A program made the position numbers and the translations under genes. Below are positions 1 through 6,533 of a DNA stretch of 8,769 nt, in pieces. How positions within the stretch are numbered: the first letter of the stretch is position 1; each line of letters starts with the position of its first letter. Below the pieces are notes generated by a model, which did no database searches, was not told the origin of the DNA, and worked only from the letters and a program-made list of their open reading frames with translations. The DNA comes from Nitrospirota bacterium (GTDB lineage Bacteria; Nitrospirota; Nitrospiria; Nitrospirales; Nitrospiraceae): the NCBI GenBank assembly GCA_016195505.1, contig JACPZN010000329.1, positions 1 to 8,769 on the forward strand. The letters are read 5' to 3'.

Positions 1-1
1 C

Positions 2-193
2 GAGTTGGAGCTCGTCGTCTCAGCGGCGACGCAGAAGCAAGAAGCGGCTCGCAAGGCTTTCACCTGCCATCAAGTCGAGCGTACTTACACATGGCCGGGT
101 GCGCCACTTCTCGAGAAGGTGTTGGATGCTTGTATTGCAGAACTGATGATCAAAGCGCGGACGGACGACATCTGGAAGCGAACTCTCAATTAG
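2..193 (+). CDS. C-terminal end of an unidentified protein (cut by window edge)
   Basis: An open frame enters from the left edge and stops with TAG at 191-193. About 63 residues are visible. A TTG at position 5 could serve as a start, but the frame is open to the edge and no ribosome binding site is visible before it, so I read this as the tail of a longer gene. The visible part is soluble and mixed charged, with a probable helix around LLEKVLDACIAELMIKA and a basic end (DIWKRTLN). I do not recognise the family. It ends about 240 bases before zwf and lies on the same strand. A weak hairpin with a short T run overlaps its stop codon, which suggests that its transcription ends there rather than running into zwf. 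Confidence 0.5.
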   Translation, partial: ELELVVSAATQKQEAARKAFTCHQVERTYTWPGAPLLEKVLDACIAELMIKARTDDIWKRTLN

Positions 194-212
194 AGCCTCC
201 CCGGCTTTTGTT
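192..212 (+). terminator. Weak candidate intrinsic terminator
   Basis: The stem AGAGCC/GGCTTT (one G-T pair) encloses the loop TCCCC and is followed by TTGTT. It overlaps the stop codon of the upstream partial gene. The stem is short. A second hairpin without a T run, CGCTAA/TTAGCG, lies just downstream at 230-251. Confidence 0.3.
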
Positions 213-431
213 CCTCGTGGTTCGACTTTCGCTAACCCAGGTGTCTTAGCGAGGTACTTCTCACGAGTGCGAGAGAACCATGCCCGCTCGAAGCGAGAAG
301 TCAGCCATAGGGATGATGGATGCGTTCCGCCCGCGGCCTACGAAGGACTCGACTCGCAGGCCGCCGTTGGTGAGAAGCGCGAAGGAAGCCCCTCCGTCAT
401 TCGGGAACTGGTACACTGTGGGAAAAGGGGT

Positions 432-1904
432 ATGACGCGAATGCAGGAACCCATCGTTGAGCCACACGTATTTATCATTCTGGGCGCAACCGGCGATTTG
501 ACCCGACGGAAGCTCCTGCCGGCGCTCTATCATTTACGTGATCCTGGGAACGTGGAGAAGCCGACCAGGCTGATCGTCGGCGCCGCACTGCCCGAGATGG
601 GGGAAGAGGCGTTTCGCCTCTGGGCCTATGAAGGGCTGCACGAAGCGGGGTGGCGCAACGCCAATGAACTTCGCACCTGGTGCGATGCCTGTCTCCACTA
701 TCAGACTGTGCATGAGGGGGGAGCCCAGGATTACGAGGTGTTGGCCGGATTCATCCGGCAACTGGAACGCACCCGCCACCTCCCCGAGAATCGTGTGTTT
801 TATTTGGCCCTGCCGCCGGCTACCGTGCCCATCACCGTGGAGCGCTTGGAACGGGTCGGTCTCCTCAAGGGACATGGGTGGGTCCGTGTCGTCTTCGAAA
901 AACCGTTCGGCCACGACTTTCACTCGGCACGGGCCTTGAACACCGAGCTGCATCGGTACCTCGACGAATCCCAGATTTATCGGATTGACCACTACCTGGG
1001 CAAAGAGACAGTGCAGAACCTCCTCGCGTTCAGGTTTGCCAATCCGATCTTCGAATTGCTCTGGAAGCGCGACACCATCGAGAGCGTGCAGATCACCGTG
1101 GCCGAGGATCTGGGCGTCGAGCATCGTGGCGCCTATTATCAACAGGCAGGAGCTCTGCGCGACATGGTGCAGAACCATTTGACGCAACTGATGACTGTCG
1201 TCGCGATGGAAGTCCCAGTCTCTTTCGAAGCCAGCGCGATCCAGAGCGAAAAACTTAAGGTGCTCCATTCGATCACGCCGATCAACCCGCAGGACGTGAT
1301 CTTCGGCCAGTACACCGCCTGGCAGGTCGCCGACCTGACCATTCCCGGCTATCGTGACGAGCCGGGAGTGCCGAAAGATTCGACCACGGAGACGTTCGTT
1401 GCCCTGAAGGCGGAGATCCATAATTGGCGATGGCAAGGTGTGCCATTTTACCTCCGGACCGGCAAAAGGCTCCCGCGTAAACTGACCCAGATCGCTGTGA
1501 CGTTTCGCGACCCACCCATTCAGGTCTTCCGGTCGCTCGAACCCGGGAGTATCCCGCCCAATAAGTTGCTCATCACCTTGCAGCCCAGTGAAGGATTCTC
1601 GCTCTGTTTTTCCGTGAAGAGTCCTGGACGGCCGTTTCGATTCAGCGACCGGGCGCTGCAGTTCGAGTACGAACAGGCTTTCGGTCAGTTGCCGGAAGCC
1701 TATGAGACGCTGCTCCTTGATGTGATGACCGGCGATCAGACGCTGTTCGTCAGCGCGGAGTTTACCGAGACCGCCTGGCGCCTCTACGATCCGCTGCTCA
1801 CCGGCGAACGGGTCGTGCATCCCTATAGCGCCGGCATGTGGGGCCCGCGGGAAGCCGACGCGCTCACGGAACGGAATGGACATCAGTGGCAGTTGGGATG
1901 GTAA
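432..1904 (+). CDS. zwf: Glucose-6-phosphate 1-dehydrogenase
   Basis: Oxidises glucose 6-phosphate to 6-phosphogluconolactone with NADP+ (or NAD+) in the cytoplasm, the first step of the oxidative pentose phosphate pathway and a source of NADPH. Seen: the N-terminal dinucleotide-binding motif GATGDLTRRKL (residues 18-28), EKPFG (156-160), the substrate-binding signature RIDHYLGKETVQN (184-196), and RDMVQNH (243-249), whose H249 corresponds to the family's catalytic histidine. The C-terminal YSAGMWGP (465-472) is also typical. With this start it has 490 residues, close to the usual length. The frame stays open back to 267, but that extension does not resemble the family and the G-rich GGAAAAGGGG sits at 421-430. 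ATG 441 is an equally possible start. No pgl or gnd is adjacent, so it appears to be a single-gene unit. Confidence 0.96.
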   Translation: MTRMQEPIVEPHVFIILGATGDLTRRKLLPALYHLRDPGNVEKPTRLIVGAALPEMGEEAFRLWAYEGLHEAGWRNANELRTWCDACLHYQTVHEGGAQDYEVLAGFIRQLERTRHLPENRVFYLALPPATVPITVERLERVGLLKGHGWVRVVFEKPFGHDFHSARALNTELHRYLDESQIYRIDHYLGKETVQNLLAFRFANPIFELLWKRDTIESVQITVAEDLGVEHRGAYYQQAGALRDMVQNHLTQLMTVVAMEVPVSFEASAIQSEKLKVLHSITPINPQDVIFGQYTAWQVADLTIPGYRDEPGVPKDSTTETFVALKAEIHNWRWQGVPFYLRTGKRLPRKLTQIAVTFRDPPIQVFRSLEPGSIPPNKLLITLQPSEGFSLCFSVKSPGRPFRFSDRALQFEYEQAFGQLPEAYETLLLDVMTGDQTLFVSAEFTETAWRLYDPLLTGERVVHPYSAGMWGPREADALTERNGHQWQLGW

Positions 1905-1914
1905 ACGGTAAAAG

Positions 1915-1940
1915 GACGCCCGCCGTGCACGGCGGGCGTC
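1915..1940 (-). terminator. Perfect palindrome, likely terminator between convergent genes
   Basis: A 26-base perfect palindrome with 13-base arms (left arm GACGCCCGCCGTG) lies between the zwf stop and the stop of the minus-strand PII-like gene. Read on the minus strand it is followed by CTTTTACC, a short T run, so it most likely ends the PII-like transcript. It has no T run on the plus side. It also falls inside a member of the dispersed repeat family described below. Confidence 0.6.
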
Positions 1941-1966
1941 TAGCTCGCCTAGTCGTATGCCGGCGA
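1922..1966. repeat. Dispersed GC-rich intergenic repeat, member 1
   Basis: This stretch aligns without gaps to 6458-6502. By hand count 32 of 45 bases are identical, and 11 of the 13 differences are transitions. Both copies sit just downstream of a PII-like gene on the minus strand. The right half of the palindromic terminator lies in it. Confidence 0.5.
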
Positions 1967-1996
1967 CACGAACGGTGGCGGACAGCCTGGCTGTGG

Positions 1997-2302
1997 CTAG
2001 ACGACTTGCTCACAGGGGAGGGCGAATACGTGAAGCGGGAAGGTATGACCATGCTGGCGCAGCCCGTGCTCCTCTCTAAAGCGCGTGAATCCCTCGATGA
2101 GACGGTAGGCGACCTGTTCCGGGGCCGCCGCGAGGATCAGACAGTTGGCGCCCGGCGACAGGAAGGCCTTGACGGCGGGTCCGGTCTCTCCCTTGCCGGC
2201 GACATTGTGTAGTTCTGTAAACGCATTGACGTCGTGTTCTTTCAGCAGGGCGTGGATGTGTTCCACAATCGACTCACGAAAGACGATCAGCAGCATTTTC
2301 AT
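1997..2302 (-). CDS. PII-like small protein, copy 1
   Basis: A 101-residue protein with the layout of the PII/GlnB-like ferredoxin fold: strand MKMLLIVF (1-8), helix 11-22, strand and T-loop-like turn AFTELHNVAGKGETG (27-41), strand 46-58, helix 60-75, and strand FPLHVFAL (88-95). The turn NVAGKGETG recalls the small PII-like proteins annotated as P-II family regulators. The classical GlnB uridylylation tyrosine and full-length T-loop are not evident, so ammonium signalling through GlnD should not be assumed. The start is ATG 2302, with AGGAG eight bases upstream; the frame is open further upstream without support. It is convergent with zwf, ends before a strong hairpin, and stands alone. It is about three-quarters identical to the gene at 4220-4525. 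Its ligand and partner are unknown. Confidence 0.82.
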   Translation of the reverse strand: MKMLLIVFRESIVEHIHALLKEHDVNAFTELHNVAGKGETGPAVKAFLSPGANCLILAAAPEQVAYRLIEGFTRFREEHGLRQHGHTFPLHVFALPCEQVV

Positions 2303-2795
2303 AAAAGGCACTCCTGTGATAATGGGATAGAGGTGGTCAGAAAAACTGCCAAGAATTCTATCTGCGGACCTGCCTATTCTATAGGGTAGCAACCGGAAAA
2401 AGACAAGTGGTGAGCTGCTACATCTTTCCTTGCAGGCTCCGAGAGAAGAAATGAGATGGCCAGGAGGGTGAGGTCTGGGCTCACACTCTCCTCAGGCTGT
2501 GTGATGTGGGCTTCAGGATATCAAGGACCTGCGACAGACAGCGTTCATTCACGCGTGCGCTCGGTCTCTGTAAACGTACAACGCCGGCTCGATCGCAATC
2601 AGCGCCTTTCGCGCCACCCAGAACAAAACCGGCTGGATACGCGGTCGGCTTTCCAGTAGACTTACCCATCAACGAATGGCTGAGGGTGGAGCGTGATGCT
2701 GCAAAGGCCGGCCACTGCAAACGTGCTCGTGGCCCTGCCGTCAGCCATTGGCAACGTCGGTAGTCAGGATTGGTTTTCATAACAGGAGACATGAG
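2303..2795. other. 493-base gap without a convincing gene
   Basis: This gap separates the divergent PII-like gene (minus) and ferritin-like gene (plus), so both promoters should lie here. Overlapping open frames occur on both strands (plus 2506-2763, minus 2481-2852). They lack a good ribosome binding site and are rich in Arg, Ser and Pro, as expected of chance frames in GC-rich DNA. The minus frame also runs into the ferritin gene. For the minus gene, TAGAAT (about 2357-2362) resembles a -10 box, but no matching -35 box was found. I see no tRNA or obvious terminator. Confidence 0.4.
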
Positions 2796-3251
2796 ATGAA
2801 TAAGCAAGATACGCAACGCGCGGTGGGGATTCTCAATAAGATCATGGAGCACGAGTTAGCGGGAGTCGTGCGTTATATGCATTACTCCCTCATGATCTAT
2901 GGCTATAACCGCATTCCTATCGTGTCGTGGCTGAAGAGTAATGCTGACGAGAGCCTTGCCCATGCGCATAAAGCCGGGGAACTGGTCACCCTACTTGGCG
3001 GCCACCCGTCGTTGAAAATTGGGACACTCTTGGAAACTGAGAAGCATGATGTGGGAGATATCCTGCGGGAAAGCTTGGAGCACGAGAAGGCCGCCGTCGC
3101 CGCGTATTACGAACTTTTGAAAATCTCCGAAGGAAAGTCCGTCCTGTTGGAAGAATATGCGCGCGAGATGATCGTCGGCGAAGAGTTGCACCTTGACGAG
3201 GTGAACAAGATGTTGCGCCAGTCAGGTGATATCCAACCATTTCGCTCCTAA
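2796..3251 (+). CDS. Ferritin-like / bacterioferritin-type di-iron protein
   Basis: A 151-residue, mostly helical protein of ferritin-like type, probably a four-helix bundle that stores iron or oxidises Fe(II) in the cytoplasm. Helix A carries MEHELAGVVRYMHYSLM (17-33, likely ligand E20), helix B DESLAHAHKAGEL (51-63, E52 and H56), helix C LEHEKAAVAAYYELL (94-108, E95 or E97), and helix D GEELHLDEV (128-136, E129 or E130 and H132). These are the glutamate and histidine positions expected for a di-iron site. The exact ligand set is assigned by eye, and the helix B spacing is ExxxH rather than the usual ExxH. The turn GGHPSL (68-73) is common in proteins annotated as bacterioferritin. The start at 2796 has AGGAG at 2784-2788. 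It is probably transcribed alone. Heme binding, oligomer size and a DPS-like role cannot be judged. Confidence 0.85.
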   Translation: MNKQDTQRAVGILNKIMEHELAGVVRYMHYSLMIYGYNRIPIVSWLKSNADESLAHAHKAGELVTLLGGHPSLKIGTLLETEKHDVGDILRESLEHEKAAVAAYYELLKISEGKSVLLEEYAREMIVGEELHLDEVNKMLRQSGDIQPFRS

Positions 3252-3294
3252 CCCTTCAAGCAACCGGGGAAGAGAACAGCGTCAGAAACATTGT

Positions 3295-3333
3295 TCGCCT
3301 CGTCCGCGCGCGGCGGTCGATTTGCTTCGTTCA
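3295..3333. repeat. Dispersed GC-rich intergenic repeat, member 2
   Basis: It begins with TCGCCTCGTCCGCGCGCGGC (3295-3314), found identically at 4599-4618. The 12-base core GTCCGCGCGCGG recurs at 6457-6468. The next 15-20 bases also resemble those after the core at 6457. It lies between the ferritin-like gene and the ribosome binding site of the next gene. The core contains the palindrome CCGCGCGCGG. Confidence 0.6.
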
Positions 3334-3344
3334 CGGAGGTGCCG

Positions 3345-3926
3345 ATGAAGCGGTCTGGGAAGGTGAGTGTCCGCATAGGTCTTGATCTGGCCTTGTGCGC
3401 AGTGCTGGGGGCGGGGGCTGTGTTCGCTGCGGTGCAGGTGCTGCCGGAGGCGACGTTAAAGTTGGACGGGACGGCGGTGAAGGGACCCAAACGCCTGCTG
3501 GGGCATCCGGTCATGAAAGAGTTGATCGGGTCGTTCGGGCGGGCGGAAGCGGCGGTACAGAAGGAAGATCTCGAGGCGCTCATGACGTTTTATTCTCCTG
3601 CGTACAATTATCACGGGCTAAAGGAGAGCGATGTGCGGCGCGTGTGGGGCGAGGTGTTCACCCACTACAGGGCGGTGGCCTCCACGCATCTGTTTTCGGA
3701 TATCAAAGTTCTGCATGTAGGCGACAAGATTCGTGCAGAGGTGACCTGCACCGGTGGCCTCTACGGCACCGAGGAACAAACGGGGAAACGGGTCACGCTC
3801 GACAGCTGGTTTCGTGAAGTGCACTACTTGGTGAAAGCAGATGGGACCTGGAGATTTCTGGGGAACGCCGGCGAGGCTCCTGGTTCCGCTCCCTTCTCCT
3901 CCGCGCCACATCATCCGCTGTTTTGA
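3345..3926 (+). CDS. Exported NTF2-like protein of unknown function
   Basis: A 193-residue protein with a basic N-terminus (MKRSGKVSVR) and a hydrophobic stretch at about 12-30 ending in VFAAVQ. This is a Sec signal peptide, or a membrane anchor if not cleaved; there is no lipobox (LALC lacks the small residue before Cys). The mature part has the SnoaL/NTF2 pattern: helices with GRAEAAVQKEDLEALMTFYS (65-84), the aromatic turn PAYNYHG, a helix around 93-110, then strands with THLFSDIKV, IRAEVTCTGG, VTLDSWFREVHYLV and TWRFLGNAG. NTF2-like folds bind small ligands or act as enzymes, but no catalytic set is recognised here. ATG 3345 was chosen for its GGAGG (3335-3339); the frame stays open to 3291, through the repeat. 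It is possibly co-transcribed with the ferritin-like gene 93 bases upstream, though the repeat lies between them. Confidence 0.75.
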   Translation: MKRSGKVSVRIGLDLALCAVLGAGAVFAAVQVLPEATLKLDGTAVKGPKRLLGHPVMKELIGSFGRAEAAVQKEDLEALMTFYSPAYNYHGLKESDVRRVWGEVFTHYRAVASTHLFSDIKVLHVGDKIRAEVTCTGGLYGTEEQTGKRVTLDSWFREVHYLVKADGTWRFLGNAGEAPGSAPFSSAPHHPLF

Positions 3927-4219
3927 CCGCTGCTTCGTGCAGACGCGGAAGTTGTCCACTTCGGCATGGGCCACAAAGCAAGGACGTCCTTCCTGTCTGA
4001 TCATCTTGCCTGCGCCCGAGGTGTCGCCATGGTCATGCTGGATGCCTTCCTGGCAGGGGAGAGCTCCATTGATTTTCTCGACGAGCGTCACGTTTCGGAA
4101 TGAGGAACCAACCGGCCACGTCTTCCGCTGGTTCTCCGTCAGCTCGCGCGCGACGGTTATCCAGCTCGTCTTGTTGTATGTGTGGAGACACTGAACAATG
4201 ATGGCCACGCTGTCTGGGG
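3927..4219. other. Unexplained convergent gap with antisense open frame
   Basis: The gap lies between the stops of the convergent NTF2-like and PII-like genes. A minus-strand frame is open from a GTG at 4208 down to 3618 and so overlaps the last 309 bases of the NTF2-like gene. A plus frame is open over the same part up to a stop at 4193. The minus frame would start 11 bases after the PII-like stop but has no ribosome binding site and no family I recognise. Third codon positions of the two frames coincide, so codon bias cannot separate them. A 12-base palindrome AAGGACGTCCTT lies at 3980-3991. No clear terminator is present. It could be a decayed gene fragment. Confidence 0.35.
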
Positions 4220-4525
4220 CTAGACCACTTGCTCACATGGGAGAGCGAACACGTGAAGAGGAATCGCATTGTCACCCTTACCCATCTCCTGTTCCGCTTT
4301 AAAACGTGTGAACCCTTCGATAAGGCGGTAGGCCACCTGTTCCGGTACCGCAGTGAGGATCATTCGGTTGGTACTTGGCGACAGGAAGAACTGACTAGTA
4401 GATCCCGTCTCCCCCTTGCCGGCGACATTATGTAGCTCAGTAAATGCGTTAACGTCGTATTCTTTCAGCAGAGCATGAACGTGTTGTACAACCGACTCAC
4501 GGAAGACGATCAGCAGCATTTTCAT
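4220..4525 (-). CDS. PII-like small protein, copy 2
   Basis: A 101-residue paralogue of the protein at 1997-2302, with the same length and the same PII/GlnB-like strand-helix order. Shared blocks are the N-terminus MKMLLIVFRES, VNAFTELHNVAGKGETG (25-41), PEQVAYRLIEGFTRF (59-73) and the end PLHVFALPCEQVV (89-101). Differences cluster in residues 42-58, the region after the T-loop-like turn, and in 74-88, where charged residues differ. This suggests a conserved fold with a diverged ligand or partner surface. ATG 4525 has AGAGG eight bases upstream; an ATG-like start three codons earlier (MSSMKM) is less likely because copy 1 has no match there. It is solitary, convergent with the NTF2-like gene, and follows the aldehyde dehydrogenase gene on the same strand at a distance of 226 bases. 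Confidence 0.82.
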   Translation of the reverse strand: MKMLLIVFRESVVQHVHALLKEYDVNAFTELHNVAGKGETGSTSQFFLSPSTNRMILTAVPEQVAYRLIEGFTRFKAEQEMGKGDNAIPLHVFALPCEQVV

Positions 4526-4598
4526 AGAAGACACCTCTGTTGGTTGGGAGATGGGTTGTTACATGGAACCAGACAACAGCTACATTCTTCAATTTCGA

Positions 4599-4618
4599 TC
4601 GCCTCGTCCGCGCGCGGC
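4599..4618. repeat. Dispersed GC-rich intergenic repeat, member 3
   Basis: An exact copy of the 20 bases TCGCCTCGTCCGCGCGCGGC seen at 3295-3314. It lies between the aldehyde dehydrogenase stop and the start of PII-like copy 2, about 75 bases upstream of that start. The sequence after the core does not match the other members. Two short hairpins follow at 4624-4639 and 4648-4662, and a third (CGTCC/GGACG) lies at 4694-4707. None has a T run on the minus strand. Confidence 0.6.
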
Positions 4619-4751
4619 AGAACAAGGGCCTTCTCCCTTCAGAAGCGAGGTCCGACAGACCTAAATCTTAAGACAGTTGGTGATACCTTTTGCCGTCCTC
4701 ACGGACGAGCTCGTACTCTTGTCACCGATTTTTCTGTTCTCCACTGATCGT

Positions 4752-6257
4752 TCACAGACGTACGGTGACGGCTTTTACCTCGGTGTACAGTTCCAGCACG
4801 TCGTGGCCCATCTCACGGCCCCACCCCGATTGCTTGTAGCCGCCGAAGGGCAGCGCGGCGTCGAAGATGTTGTAGCAGTTGATCCACACCGACCCTGCAC
4901 GCAGCTCAGCCGCGATGCGGTGAGCTTTGCTGACATCGCGGGTCCACACCGCCGCCGCCAGCCCGTAGATGGAATCGTTCGCCGCTGGGAGCACCTCCTC
5001 TAAGTCCGTAAACGGCACGGCGCAGACAACCGGCCCGAAGATTTCCTCCTGCATGATCTTCATCTTCTGCGTAGTATCAACCAGCACGGTCGGTTCCACG
5101 AAGTAGCCCTTGTCGCCAAGTTTGCGTCCGCCGACCACCGCCTTGGCGCCTTCGGAGAAGCCTGACTCCAGATAGCCGAGCACTCGCCGCTGCTGCTCGT
5201 CCGACACCAGTGGACCCATTTGGGTGGCGAGATCCATGCCCGGCCCGACCTTGATCTTCTTCGCGTCCTCCGCCACGCCCTCCACCACCTTGTCGAAGAT
5301 ACCCTTTTCGACGAAGAGCCGGGAACCAGCGCAGCAGCACTGGCCCTGGTTGAAAAAGATCGCGCTCGAAACCCCTGGTATACTGGCCTCTAGATCGGCG
5401 TCCTTGCACACGATGTTGGGAGACTTTCCTCCAAGCTCCAGCGACACCTTCTTGAGATTGTTTGCGGCGGCTCCAAGGATGAGCTTCCCTACTTCGGTGG
5501 AACCGGTGAAGGCCACCTTGTCCACGTTCGGATGCGCCGCCAGCGCCGCACCGGCGGTCTCCCCATACCCGGGCACGATGTTCACCACCCCGTCTGGGAA
5601 TCCCGCTTCGCAGATCAACTCGCCGAGTCGCAATGCAGACAATGGTGTTTGCTCAGCAGGCTTCAAGACGATGGTGCAGCCCGCGGCCAACGCTGGGCCT
5701 AGCTTCCAGGCTGCCATCAGCAACGGAAAATTCCAAGGGATGATCTGGGCTACCACTCCGACCGGCTCGCGCAGCGTGTAGGCGAGGTACTGGGCGCCGG
5801 GCGTGTAGGGCACTGAAATGGGGATCGTGTTCCCTTCGATTTTGGTCGCCCAACCTGCCATGTACCGGAAGAGATCCACAGCAAGTGGGACATCAGCTAC
5901 GCGAGCGACGCCGACCGGCTTCCCATTGTCGAGCGATTCGAGTTGGCCGAATTCTTCCAGGTGAGATTCGAGAAGGTCGGCGAGCTTCCAGATTAACCGT
6001 CCGCGCTCCGAGGCAGTAAGCGCGCGCCACGGGCCGCTCTCGAAGGCTTTCCGTGAAGCGATGACCGCCTTGTCAACGTCGGCGTGGTTGCCTTCTGCCA
6101 CTTGGGCCAGGACTTCACCCGTGGCCGGGTTATAGGTCGGGAAGGTCTTCCCTGATGCAGCTTCGAGCCACTTGCCGCCGATCAGCATCTTCCGTGGCAC
6201 CCCTACGAAGTCCAGGATTTGCCGATGAATCGGGATTTCCACCGTTGCTGTGCTCAT
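4752..6257 (-). CDS. NAD(P)-dependent aldehyde dehydrogenase, ALDH1/2-like
   Basis: Oxidises an aldehyde to the acid with NAD(P)+. The 501 residues are the full family length. Seen: PWNFPLL (174-180, N176 stabilises the intermediate), cofactor-binding K199 in LKPAEQTP, the Rossmann motif FTGSTEVGK (250-258), general base E274 in LELGGKSP, the triple cysteine GQCCCAGSR (305-313) with C308 as nucleophile, and EEIFGPV (404-410), whose E405 matches the second cofactor-contacting glutamate. The triple Cys and overall pattern resemble the ALDH1/2 class rather than succinate-semialdehyde or acylating types; the physiological substrate cannot be told. No signal peptide, so cytoplasmic. ATG 6257 was chosen because GAGGAGGAA lies just upstream; the open frame runs back to 6338 but crosses the predicted promoter. 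It appears to be monocistronic. Confidence 0.95.
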   Translation of the reverse strand: MSTATVEIPIHRQILDFVGVPRKMLIGGKWLEAASGKTFPTYNPATGEVLAQVAEGNHADVDKAVIASRKAFESGPWRALTASERGRLIWKLADLLESHLEEFGQLESLDNGKPVGVARVADVPLAVDLFRYMAGWATKIEGNTIPISVPYTPGAQYLAYTLREPVGVVAQIIPWNFPLLMAAWKLGPALAAGCTIVLKPAEQTPLSALRLGELICEAGFPDGVVNIVPGYGETAGAALAAHPNVDKVAFTGSTEVGKLILGAAANNLKKVSLELGGKSPNIVCKDADLEASIPGVSSAIFFNQGQCCCAGSRLFVEKGIFDKVVEGVAEDAKKIKVGPGMDLATQMGPLVSDEQQRRVLGYLESGFSEGAKAVVGGRKLGDKGYFVEPTVLVDTTQKMKIMQEEIFGPVVCAVPFTDLEEVLPAANDSIYGLAAAVWTRDVSKAHRIAAELRAGSVWINCYNIFDAALPFGGYKQSGWGREMGHDVLELYTEVKAVTVRL

Positions 6258-6296
6258 GGTGTTCCTCCTCTCTGGATAGATCTTGCGGCTATGTGA

Positions 6297-6324
6297 GATG
6301 CGTACAACCGCGGGCATACGCATC
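6297..6324. promoter_or_regulatory. Inverted repeat at the predicted aldehyde dehydrogenase transcription start, candidate operator
   Basis: Eight-base perfect arms GATGCGTA and TACGCATC are separated by 12 bases. The repeat begins three bases downstream of the predicted -10 box, so it would cover the transcription start. It could bind a dimeric repressor, or form a hairpin at the 5' end of the mRNA. No regulator gene is adjacent. Confidence 0.5.
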
Positions 6325-6326
6325 CC

Positions 6327-6355
6327 ATTATAATACATGAACGGGAGTGGGGTAA
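6327..6355 (-). promoter_or_regulatory. Probable sigma-70 promoter of the aldehyde dehydrogenase gene
   Basis: On the minus strand a perfect TATAAT (6332-6327) is preceded, after 17 bases, by TTACCC (6355-6350), a poor -35 match with three of six bases. The -10 box lies about 70 bases upstream of the ATG, which leaves a leader of roughly 60 bases. Confidence 0.5.
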
Positions 6356-6451
6356 TGATTGTGAGAGGGAGGAATCTATAGGCCGAAGGTCAGTCGAAAT
6401 GCCCGTTGCCGTTCGCTTGGGCAAAATAAGGGCTTGGGGGATTCTGGAATC

Positions 6452-6502
6452 TCCTTGTCCGCGCGCGGTGGGCATTTAGTTCGCTTTGTCATGTGCTGGT
6501 GA
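6452..6502. repeat. Dispersed GC-rich intergenic repeat, member 4
   Basis: It carries the core GTCCGCGCGCGG (6457-6468). The stretch 6458-6502 aligns to 1922-1966 next to PII-like copy 1, with mainly C-T and G-A differences. It lies just downstream of the deleted PII-like copy 3. A small palindrome GGACAG-G-CTGTCC (6517-6529) follows, right at the stop codon side; copy 1 has ACAGCC-T-GGCTGT at the same place (1982-1994). Confidence 0.55.
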
Positions 6503-6533
6503 CTGAGAATGATGACGGACAGGCTGTCCGGGG

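Noticed and set aside
267..431. An N-terminal extension of 55 codons on the G6PD frame.
   Set aside because: It does not resemble the family, would make the protein unusually long, and a G-rich ribosome-binding stretch stands before 432/441.
534..1883. A 449-codon open frame antisense to zwf.
   Set aside because: It mirrors the codon structure of a clear G6PD gene in GC-rich DNA, has no family resemblance and no ribosome binding site.
2325..2360. A possible sigma-54 promoter (TTGGCAG then TTTTTCTGA) before PII-like copy 1.
   Set aside because: The GC dinucleotide expected ten bases after GG is missing, so the match fails the key spacing.
2303..2392. An N-terminal extension of 30 residues on PII-like copy 1.
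   Set aside because: Copies 2 and 3 have no matching extension, and AGGAG is well placed for ATG 2302.
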